Source: Clostridia bacterium
GTDB lineage: Bacteria > Bacillota > Clostridia > Oscillospirales > CAG-272
Direction of reading: 5' to 3'
Length of the DNA stretch: 6,925 bases
NCBI GenBank assembly: GCA_900753285.1
Contig: CAADYN010000173.1
Location: 1 to 6,925, forward strand
Below the pieces are notes generated by a model. The model was not told the DNA's origin, did not search any database, and saw only the letters and a program-made list of their open reading frames with translations. Of the stretch, positions 1 to 6,259 are shown piece after piece (the first letter of the stretch is position 1; every line of letters begins with the position of its first letter). Made by a program: the position numbers and the translations under genes.

Positions 1-1993
1 CAGTGACGGCTCTGTCAACATGATATACAATAACTACAGCTGGGATGAAGAAACACAGGTATCGACGAACACCTACACTCTCGTAAAGATCGACGCGGCT
101 ACAGGTGAAGTAAAGAGTCAGATGGATTTATCAGAAGCATTCCAGTCTGCGGGACTTGACCTCGCTAATACCTATATCGGCAATATGCAGTGCGCTGACA
201 ACGGAGATATTTATATCACGAGCGACGCTACATTCCTCGTTTTCGACGCCGATATGAACTACAAGACCAAGTTCACTCTCGACAACGGATATATCAACTC
301 TATCAATATCGATGGCGACAAGGTTTATGTGATGTACTACGGTGACAGTCAGGGACTTTGCGTAGTTGAAAACGGTACAAAGACCGACATCAAGGGAACA
401 AACCTTACCTCTGCGCTTAGCAATATGTACGAAATGCTCGGCTTCTACAACGGTCAGCTCTATTATCGTACACAGAACAACATCTCAAAGTACGATCCCA
501 ATACCGATACCATTACCGAAGAGATGAACTTCATCAATTCCGACATCTCGCAGGACCAGATTAATACAACCAAGCTCCTCCCGGACGGACAGATTCTTAT
601 CGCGGCCTACGACTATTCCTCCGGTTCAAACAAGCTCACGGTACAGCTCATGCATAAAGTACCCGACGACGAGATTCAGGAAGAAGTAATCGTAACTCTC
701 GGCGCAATGTACTCGAACTACAATATAGTAAACGCTATAATCAAGTTCAATAAGCAGGGTACGGGAGTGCGCGTTTCCCTTGTTACATACGATAAGTACA
801 ACAACGAGGATAACGAATACACCGGCGGCGTAACTCAGTTCAATAACGATATCATTACCGGAAACATCCCCGATATCATCCTTCTCGACTCATCCCTTCC
901 CGTTGAAAGCTACTTCCAGAAGGGAATATTCGCGGACCTCAACCAGTTTGTGGACGATCCCGAAGTAGGCATAAACCGTTCCGATTATCTTACAAATCTG
1001 TTTGACGCCTGCACAGTTGACGGCAAGCTCTATTCTATGATAATGTCGTTCAACCTCAGAACTCTTGTCGCAAAGTCGAAGTACGTCGGAACAGAATCCG
1101 GATGGACATTTGAAGACATGATGAAGGCTGTACAGAATATGCCCGAGGGAATGAAAGCCTTCTTCGACGCAAGCCGTTCCGATATCATCAATAACTTCCT
1201 CGGCAACTCTATGGATTCCTTCATTAACTGGGAGACAGGCGAAACAAAGTTTGAATCGCAAGGCTTCATAGACTTTATTAAGTTCCTTGCTACCTGCCCT
1301 GAAAAGGGATTCTGGGAAGCATATTATGACTCAATGGACGGCAACTACGTTTATGACGAAGAAAAAGAGCAGGAAATGAACCAGCAGTATGAGCTCCGCT
1401 TCTTCAACGACCTCGCGCTCTTCGACTTCGAATACATTTCCAGCTTCACTGACCTTATTTATGAAAGAAATACCTTCGCTTCAAAGGATATCACACCGGT
1501 AGGCTATCCCACAGATTCCGGCAACGGTGCGATAATTCAGCCGAATATTGAGCTTGCCATAAGCCAGGTTTCACAGGTTAAGAAGGCGGCGTGGGAGGTT
1601 CTCAAGTACTTCCTCAATGACGACGGCGTATCAAAGCGCAGCTACAACTTCTCCTCCAACATCAGCCACCTTGAATCTCTCGCGTCAAGCGCAAAGGATA
1701 ACTTCTACTACTACAACAGAACCGACGACGATTTCCAGTGGTATAAGGATCAGGGCTACAGCGACGACTACATCGAATACCTCAAGAACTCCAATCAGCC
1801 TTTCGAGCAGGAAGTTGTCGATATCACAATGAACCTCATCAAAAACGCAACACAGGTTTCCCGCTCCGACTCCGATCTTCTTGATATAATCAACGAAGAG
1901 CTTTCCGGATTCTTCGGCGGAACAAAGACAGCGGAAGAGACTGCAAAAGTCATCGCAAGCCGCGCAAAGATCTACGTCTCCGAACATTCTTAA
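1..1993 (+). CDS. Extracellular solute-binding protein with N-terminal propeller-like region (5' end missing)
   Basis: This is probably the secreted or lipid-anchored binding component of an ABC importer, likely for sugars or oligosaccharides, acting outside the membrane. The frame is open from base 2, so the gene starts upstream; the ATG at 20 is internal, and the signal peptide is not in the window. Numbering from that ATG, residues 1-215 are rich in short beta strands with recurring Asp/Gly turns (VKIDAATGEV, NGDIYITSD, SKYDPNTDTI, LLPDGQILIAAYD), which suggests blades of a beta-propeller. Residues 221-657 resemble family 1 solute-binding proteins: an opening strand and helix (EEVIVTLGAMY, IIKFNK), then GNIPDIILLD, GIFADLNQFVDDPE, VDGKLYSM, GWTFEDMM, and late WEVLKYFLND. 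The end, TAKVIASRAKIYVSEHS, is typical of the family's last helix. No permease gene is visible, and a terminator follows directly, so this is the last gene of its unit. The ligand cannot be told from sequence. Confidence 0.85.
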   Translation, partial: SDGSVNMIYNNYSWDEETQVSTNTYTLVKIDAATGEVKSQMDLSEAFQSAGLDLANTYIGNMQCADNGDIYITSDATFLVFDADMNYKTKFTLDNGYINSINIDGDKVYVMYYGDSQGLCVVENGTKTDIKGTNLTSALSNMYEMLGFYNGQLYYRTQNNISKYDPNTDTITEEMNFINSDISQDQINTTKLLPDGQILIAAYDYSSGSNKLTVQLMHKVPDDEIQEEVIVTLGAMYSNYNIVNAIIKFNKQGTGVRVSLVTYDKYNNEDNEYTGGVTQFNNDIITGNIPDIILLDSSLPVESYFQKGIFADLNQFVDDPEVGINRSDYLTNLFDACTVDGKLYSMIMSFNLRTLVAKSKYVGTESGWTFEDMMKAVQNMPEGMKAFFDASRSDIINNFLGNSMDSFINWETGETKFESQGFIDFIKFLATCPEKGFWEAYYDSMDGNYVYDEEKEQEMNQQYELRFFNDLALFDFEYISSFTDLIYERNTFASKDITPVGYPTDSGNGAIIQPNIELAISQVSQVKKAAWEVLKYFLNDDGVSKRSYNFSSNISHLESLASSAKDNFYYYNRTDDDFQWYKDQGYSDDYIEYLKNSNQPFEQEVVDITMNLIKNATQVSRSDSDLLDIINEELSGFFGGTKTAEETAKVIASRAKIYVSEHS

Positions 1994-2012
1994 GAAATTT
2001 CAACATTCTTAA
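1983..2012 (+). repeat. 11-bp direct repeat spanning the stop codon of the solute-binding protein gene
   Basis: AACATTCTTAA occurs at 1983-1993 (its last three bases are the TAA stop) and again at 2002-2012, 19 bases on. Between them lie two small overlapping palindromes, TTCTTAAGAA (1987-1996) and GAAATTTC (1994-2001). The second copy is non-coding. It may be a short tandem duplication or chance in AT-rich DNA; no function is implied. Confidence 0.5.
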
Positions 2013-2030
2013 AATAAGCCCAAACTAATG

Positions 2031-2076
2031 AATATGCGCCTCGGTATAAATATTCGGGGTGCATATTTTGTTTTTA
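2031..2076 (+). terminator. Rho-independent terminator after the solute-binding protein gene
   Basis: AATATGCGCCTCG (2031-2043) pairs with CGGGGTGCATATT (2055-2067) as a 13-bp stem with two G-U wobbles and an 11-base loop. A T-rich run follows (TTTTGTTTTT, 2066-2075). It lies 37 bases after the TAA stop and separates this gene from the helicase unit. There is no matching A-run on the left side, so it looks one-directional. Confidence 0.88.
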
Positions 2077-2142
2077 TGTGAAAACCAAATAAATATACAT
2101 AAACTCGGACAAAAAGATATAAAAATGTTGTTAGGTTTATTG

Positions 2143-2177
2143 TTGAAATATTTTTTAAAATGTGGTATAATTATAAT
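2143..2177 (+). promoter_or_regulatory. Strong housekeeping-sigma promoter with extended -10
   Basis: The -35 box TTGAAA is at 2143-2148, then exactly 17 bases, then the -10 box TATAAT at 2166-2171, preceded by TGG (2163-2165), which forms a TGnTATAAT extended -10. A second TATAAT abuts it at 2172-2177 but has no well-placed -35. Transcription should start near 2178. The DNA upstream (about 2080-2142) is AT-rich with A-tracts, like an UP element. The nearest downstream gene is the helicase at 2340, so the transcript carries a leader of about 160 bases. No GAACnnnnGTTY LexA box overlaps it. Confidence 0.87.
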
Positions 2178-2192
2178 GATTTTATAAGAAAC

Positions 2193-2322
2193 AGGACGCC
2201 GAACGTAAGCGCCCGAAAACCATTTATATTAGGAATCCGCTGATTTTAACTTGTTTTTGTGATAGAAATCCACGTATTTCAGGCTTCTTATCGTAAAAAA
2301 CTCGCTAAGTTCGGCGTATCCT
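2193..2322 (+). ncRNA. Candidate structured leader RNA or small RNA, family unknown
   Basis: The 5' arm ACGCCGAAC (2196-2204) is the exact reverse complement of GTTCGGCGT (2309-2317). The helix extends outward through AGG (2193-2195) with CCT (2320-2322) across a two-base bulge. It extends inward through T2206-A2308, A2208-T2306 and GCG (2209-2211) with CGC (2303-2305), past a bulged G and an A-A mismatch. About 90 bases are enclosed, AT-rich, with a small possible hairpin GAAAT/ATTTC (2265-2269 with 2276-2280) and competing pairings, so the interior fold is not settled. It begins about 15 bases after the predicted transcription start and ends 17 bases before the helicase ATG. There is no U-run after it, so it is either a 5' leader or an RNA processed from the messenger. 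The long interrupted closing stem around a large weak interior recalls 6S RNA, but I do not see convincing 6S sequence motifs. Confidence 0.5.
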
Positions 2323-2325
2323 TAG

Positions 2326-2331
2326 AAAGAG
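2326..2331 (+). promoter_or_regulatory. Ribosome binding site of the helicase gene
   Basis: AAAGAG lies 8 bases before ATG 2340. It is a modest Shine-Dalgarno match. An in-frame TGA (2337-2339) directly precedes the ATG and rules out any earlier start. The site is only 3 bases beyond the end of the leader stem, so a folded leader would sit inside the ribosome's footprint without covering the site itself. Confidence 0.6.
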
Positions 2332-2339
2332 CGTGTTGA

Positions 2340-4760
2340 ATGGCAGAATTTAATTTGCGACAGTCATACCTTGAAACCAAAAAATCACTGTTTGATAAGT
2401 ATTATGAAAAATTAAACGACAAGCAAAGGGAAGCTGTTTATCACATAAACGGACCCCTTCTTATTCTTGCCGGTGCAGGAAGCGGAAAAACCACCGTCCT
2501 CGTAAATCGGCTTGCATATATGATTCGCTACGGAAACGCGTATAATTCCGACATTTGCCCGACGGATGTGAGCGAGAGCATGATAGCCGAGATGAAGTCC
2601 GCACTTGCGCTTGACCACGATAAGCTCGGCGAGTATCTTGAAAAATTCAAGCAGAATCCTCCTCAGCCGTGGCAGGTAATGGCGATAACCTTCACAAACA
2701 AGGCCGCAAAAGAGATAAAAGCGCGTATCTCATCAATATTCGGTGAGGACAGCACGGAAGCAGCTGAGATAAAAACTGGTACATTCCATTCAATTTGCGT
2801 ACAGATTCTTCGCAAATACGGCGAAAACATAGGCTATAACCGCAACTTTACGATATGCGACACCGACGACAGCAAGAAGCAGATTACTCTGTGCATGAAG
2901 CAGCTCAATATCGACGACAAAATTCTGCCGGTAAAGACGGTGCAGAACGCGATAAGCAGAGCAAAGGATAAGCTCATCGGACCGGAAGAATACACGACAA
3001 ACGCGGGAGCAGACATGAAGTTCAAGCAGATAGCCCAGATATACGAGCTGTACACCGCTAAGCTGAAATCGCAGAATCTCCTTGACTTTGACGATATTAT
3101 CATGCAGACTGTCAGACTTCTCACCGAATGCGAAGAGGTCAGAAGCCTTCTCCAGAACAGATACAAGTACATATCGGTCGATGAATATCAGGATACAAAC
3201 TACGCACAGCTTGAGCTTACACTCCTGCTCTCCGCAAAGAACAAAAATATCATGGTAGTCGGAGACGATGACCAGAGTATTTACAAGTTCCGCGGAGCTG
3301 TTATCGAAAATATCCTGAATTTCGACAAGAATTACGACAACACCGCCGTGATAAAGCTCGAGGAAAACTACCGCTCCACAAAAACCATCCTCGACGCCGC
3401 GAATAAGGTTATAGAAAACAACTCCGGCAGACTCGGAAAAACTCTGTGGACAAGCGGCAATCAGGGCGACAAGATTATAATAAAAAATCTCGGCAACCAG
3501 AACGATGAGGGTAGATTCATCGCCGAAGTTGTCTCAAACGGAGTAAAGGACGGCGGTTCGTATAAGGATTACGCGGTTCTGTACCGTACAAACGCCCAGT
3601 CGAGAGCTGTAGAGCAGGCATTTGCGAAGAGCGGTATACCGTATCGTATGCTCGGGGGAATGCGATTCTTCGAGCACGCGGAGGTAAAGGATCTTATCGC
3701 GTACCTTGCACTGATAAATAACCCGAACGACGACCTCCGCCTCCGCAGAATCATAAACACTCCCCGCCGCGGTATAGGAGACAAATCCATACAGATTGCG
3801 GAAGCTCTCGCACAGGAGGAAGGATGCCAGCTTCTCGAATTTCTCCGTAGAGCTAAAAGATATACCGCCATATCCTCAGCCACCGCTAACCAAATGGTGA
3901 ATTTCGTCTACATGATGGACAATTTCAGAGAAGCGGCGGTGTCACTTAAACCGTCAGAGCTTATCGAGCTTGTCGCGGAAGAGTCGGGATATAACAAAAT
4001 GCTCAGTGAAATGACCGACCTCACCGAACGCGATAACCGCATGAACAACGTCGGAGAGCTTGTTTCAGCCGCGCGTATCTATGAGGAAGGAACGGAAACA
4101 CCGTCTCTTGTGGAATTCCTTGAAGATGTCGCGCTTGTCTCCGATGTCGATAAATACGACGAAAACGCGGATGCAGTCGTGCTCATGACAATACACTCGG
4201 CGAAGGGTCTTGAATTCCCGATAGTGTTCCTGCCGGGTATGGAAGAAAACATATTCCCGAGCTTCCAGACGCTTCTTGTGCCGGAAGAAATCGAAGAAGA
4301 ACGCCGTCTCGCATATGTCGCGATAACAAGAGCAAAGAAACAGCTCTACATTACCCATGTAAGAGACAGAATGCTCAGCGGAAGAACAAGCTCCAATCAG
4401 CTTTCACGTTTTGCCGCAGAGATTCCCGCTGAGCTTACCGAGAGAATCGACGAAACTCCCGGAGACGCGGAACTCAGACAGCTCAGACAGCGTCCTGCAA
4501 AACAGAAGCCCGTCAACCACTTCCTGAACGAAACCTCAAAGCCGTCCCCTGCGCTTACCTCGCTCAAACCTGCGTCAGCAAAGAATCAGACAATATTCGC
4601 AGCGGGAGATACGGTAAAGCATATTACATTCGGCATAGGAACCGTTCTTTCAAGCAAACCGATGGGCGGAGATACGCTTTATGAGATAGCTTTTGAGAAA
4701 GTCGGAACCAAAAAGCTCATGGCAACATACGCAAGACTTGTTAAAGTAGATCAAAACTGA
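2340..4760 (+). CDS. pcrA: UvrD/PcrA-type ATP-dependent 3'-5' DNA helicase
   Basis: This superfamily 1A helicase unwinds DNA in nucleotide excision and mismatch repair, rolling-circle replication, and removal of RecA or stalled complexes, in the cytoplasm. The full motif set is visible: Q motif LNDKQREAV (25-33), Walker A GAGSGKT (45-51), Ia AITFTNKAAKE (115-125), Ib TGTFHS (146-151), Walker B DEYQDT (281-286), III GDDDQSIYKFRGA (308-320), EENYRST (341-347), YAVLYRTNAQSRAVE (411-425), V MTIHSAKGLEF (616-626) and VI RLAYVAITRAKKQL (656-669). The C-terminal GDTVKHITFGIGTV (756-769) is the Tudor-like domain of PcrA/UvrD that contacts RNA polymerase. At 806 residues it is longer than typical PcrA (about 720-740). 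About 45 extra residues (roughly 64-108) sit between the Walker A helix and motif Ia. Phe317 replaces the usual Trp of motif III. The start is fixed by an in-frame TGA just upstream. It is the first gene of the operon with proS and a SEDS gene. Family assignment is secure; pcrA versus uvrD naming is convention. Confidence 0.96.
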   Translation: MAEFNLRQSYLETKKSLFDKYYEKLNDKQREAVYHINGPLLILAGAGSGKTTVLVNRLAYMIRYGNAYNSDICPTDVSESMIAEMKSALALDHDKLGEYLEKFKQNPPQPWQVMAITFTNKAAKEIKARISSIFGEDSTEAAEIKTGTFHSICVQILRKYGENIGYNRNFTICDTDDSKKQITLCMKQLNIDDKILPVKTVQNAISRAKDKLIGPEEYTTNAGADMKFKQIAQIYELYTAKLKSQNLLDFDDIIMQTVRLLTECEEVRSLLQNRYKYISVDEYQDTNYAQLELTLLLSAKNKNIMVVGDDDQSIYKFRGAVIENILNFDKNYDNTAVIKLEENYRSTKTILDAANKVIENNSGRLGKTLWTSGNQGDKIIIKNLGNQNDEGRFIAEVVSNGVKDGGSYKDYAVLYRTNAQSRAVEQAFAKSGIPYRMLGGMRFFEHAEVKDLIAYLALINNPNDDLRLRRIINTPRRGIGDKSIQIAEALAQEEGCQLLEFLRRAKRYTAISSATANQMVNFVYMMDNFREAAVSLKPSELIELVAEESGYNKMLSEMTDLTERDNRMNNVGELVSAARIYEEGTETPSLVEFLEDVALVSDVDKYDENADAVVLMTIHSAKGLEFPIVFLPGMEENIFPSFQTLLVPEEIEEERRLAYVAITRAKKQLYITHVRDRMLSGRTSSNQLSRFAAEIPAELTERIDETPGDAELRQLRQRPAKQKPVNHFLNETSKPSPALTSLKPASAKNQTIFAAGDTVKHITFGIGTVLSSKPMGGDTLYEIAFEKVGTKKLMATYARLVKVDQN

Positions 4761-4770
4761 TAAAGAATAC

Positions 4771-4789
4771 AGAAAGGATAATCTCTTTC
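4771..4789 (+). promoter_or_regulatory. Ribosome binding site of proS, with possible small hairpin
   Basis: AGAAAGGA (4771-4778) is a good Shine-Dalgarno sequence with an 11-base spacer to ATG 4790, slightly long. GAAAG (4772-4776) can pair with CTTTC (4785-4789), which would partly cover the site. The helicase stop (TGA 4758-4760) is 29 bases before the proS start, with no promoter or terminator between. Confidence 0.65.
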
Positions 4790-6226
4790 ATGAAAAACGA
4801 TAAGAAACTTGTCCGTGACATTACTTCGATGAATGAAGACTTTGCCAAATGGTACACGGATATCTGTAAGAAAGCAGACCTTGTAGACTATTCCAGCGTA
4901 AAGGGATGCATGGTAATCCGTCCCTACGGCTACGCTATCTGGGAAAACATTCAGAAGATTCTTGACGCAAAGTTCAAGGAAAACGGCGTAGAGAACGTTT
5001 ATATGCCTCTCTTCATTCCCGAATCTCTTCTACAGAAGGAAAAAGACCATGTCGAAGGCTTTGCTCCCGAAGTTGCATGGGTAACACTCGGCGGAAGCGA
5101 ACCTCTTACGGAAAAGCTTTGCGTTCGTCCTACTTCCGAAACTCTTTTCTGTGAGCATTTCTCCAATATTATCAAGTCGTACCGCGACCTCCCGAAGCTC
5201 TATAACCAGTGGTGCTCCGTTGTAAGATGGGAAAAAACAACACGTCCTTTCCTTCGTACACGTGAATTCCTATGGCAGGAAGGTCATACAATGCACGCCA
5301 CCGCGGAAGAAGCAAGAGAATTCACAATAAAAATGCTCAACGTTTATGCGGACTTCCATACAAACGACCTCGCTATTCCGGTTATCAAAGGTGCAAAAAC
5401 TCCTTCCGATAAATTCGCGGGCGCGGAAGATACCTACTGCATTGAAGCAATGATGCATGACGGCAAGGCTCTTCAGGCTGCAACCTCGCACTACTTTGGA
5501 GACGGATTCGCAAAAGCATTCGATATCCAGTACACCGACAAGGATAACAAGCTGAGATATCCTCACCAGACTTCTTGGGGATGCACAACCCGTATGATAG
5601 GCGGAATCATCATGACCCATGGCGACGACAACGGACTTGTTCTTCCTCCGGCTGTAGCTCCCATTCAGATTGTCATCATTCCCGTCGCTATGCATAAGGA
5701 TGGAGTTCTTGAAGCAAATACCGCCCTCTATAACAGACTCAAGGATAAATTCAGAACCAAGCTCGACGACAGCGACAACAGCCCCGGATGGAAGTTTGCC
5801 GAATACGAAATGCGCGGAGTTCCGGTAAGAATCGAAATGGGTCCGAGAGATATCGAAAACGGCGAATGCGTAATCGTAACTCGTTATAATATGGAAAAGA
5901 CCGTCGTAAAGCTCGAAAACATCGAAGAAGTTCTTGAAACGATGATGAAGGATATCCACGACGGTATGTATAAGAAGGCTCTCGAAAACCGCGAAAGAAG
6001 AACATATTCCTGCACATCCATTGATGAAATAAAGGAAGCTCTCACACACGGCGACGGTCTTGTCAAGGCTATGTGGTGCGGCGACGAAGCGTGCGAAGAT
6101 AAGGTCAAGGAGCTTACCGGCGTAGGTTCAAGATGCATTCCGTTCGATCAGGAACACCTCTCCGATACCTGCGTATGCTGCGGAAAGCCCGCTAAGCACA
6201 TGGTTTACTGGGGAATAGCATATTAA
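4790..6226 (+). CDS. proS: Prolyl-tRNA synthetase, short archaeal/eukaryal-type form
   Basis: This class II aminoacyl-tRNA synthetase joins proline to tRNA-Pro using ATP, in the cytoplasm. The class II core is clear: the motif 1 region RPYGYAIWENIQ (44-55), RPTSE (113-117), motif 2 RWEKTTRPFLRTREFLWQEG (146-165), ATSHYFG (231-237), and motif 3 GCTTRMIGGIIMTHGDDNG (264-282) with its Arg268. An anticodon-binding domain follows (about 290-400). The C-terminal domain has Cys430, Cys435, Cys461 and Cys464 in the CX4C and CX2C pattern of the zinc site known in this subclass, and the protein ends in the conserved Tyr. The length of 478 is normal for this type. The roughly 180-residue editing (INS) domain found between motifs 2 and 3 in the E. 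coli type is absent, so misformed Ala-tRNA-Pro would need a separate deacylase. The gene is probably translated from the helicase operon messenger and lacks the T-box leader common for such genes in Firmicutes. Confidence 0.97.
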   Translation: MKNDKKLVRDITSMNEDFAKWYTDICKKADLVDYSSVKGCMVIRPYGYAIWENIQKILDAKFKENGVENVYMPLFIPESLLQKEKDHVEGFAPEVAWVTLGGSEPLTEKLCVRPTSETLFCEHFSNIIKSYRDLPKLYNQWCSVVRWEKTTRPFLRTREFLWQEGHTMHATAEEAREFTIKMLNVYADFHTNDLAIPVIKGAKTPSDKFAGAEDTYCIEAMMHDGKALQAATSHYFGDGFAKAFDIQYTDKDNKLRYPHQTSWGCTTRMIGGIIMTHGDDNGLVLPPAVAPIQIVIIPVAMHKDGVLEANTALYNRLKDKFRTKLDDSDNSPGWKFAEYEMRGVPVRIEMGPRDIENGECVIVTRYNMEKTVVKLENIEEVLETMMKDIHDGMYKKALENRERRTYSCTSIDEIKEALTHGDGLVKAMWCGDEACEDKVKELTGVGSRCIPFDQEHLSDTCVCCGKPAKHMVYWGIAY

Positions 6227-6244
6227 TCCAAATAAAATAATAAA

Positions 6245-6259
6245 AGAGGGGATGACTTG
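6245..6259 (+). promoter_or_regulatory. Ribosome binding site and TTG start of the SEDS gene
   Basis: AGAGGGG (6245-6251) lies 5 bases before TTG 6257, the only start codon in this frame with a strong site. The first in-frame ATG (6332) would remove the N-terminal segment and half of the first membrane helix. An out-of-frame ATG at 6252 reads ATG ACT TGA and ends at once, overlapping the TTG. Confidence 0.7.

Noticed and set aside
20..22. ATG at 20 as the true start of the solute-binding protein
   Set aside because: The frame is open upstream to base 2, there is no Shine-Dalgarno sequence before it, and the protein would lack a signal peptide and begin in mid-domain.
890..1261. Minus-strand open frames inside the solute-binding protein gene
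   Set aside because: They are antisense to a continuous, recognisable coding frame, with no supporting signals.
2178..2339. T-box riboswitch controlling the operon that contains proS
   Set aside because: The leader contains no TGG at all, so the UGGN antiterminator sequence and the usual T-box core are missing, and no terminator follows. The leader is also upstream of the helicase, not directly upstream of proS.
2080..2339. LexA (SOS) box in front of the helicase gene
   Set aside because: No GAACnnnnGTTY pattern is present near the promoter; the GAAC and GTTC found are the two distant arms of the leader stem.
5270..6049. 259-codon open frame on the minus strand inside proS
   Set aside because: It lies fully antisense to a gene with every family motif intact, its translation has no recognisable domain, and it has no ribosome site or promoter I can support. 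It is a codon-bias shadow.
6227..6256. Terminator between proS and the SEDS gene
   Set aside because: The gap is A-rich without any stem; it holds only the ribosome binding site.
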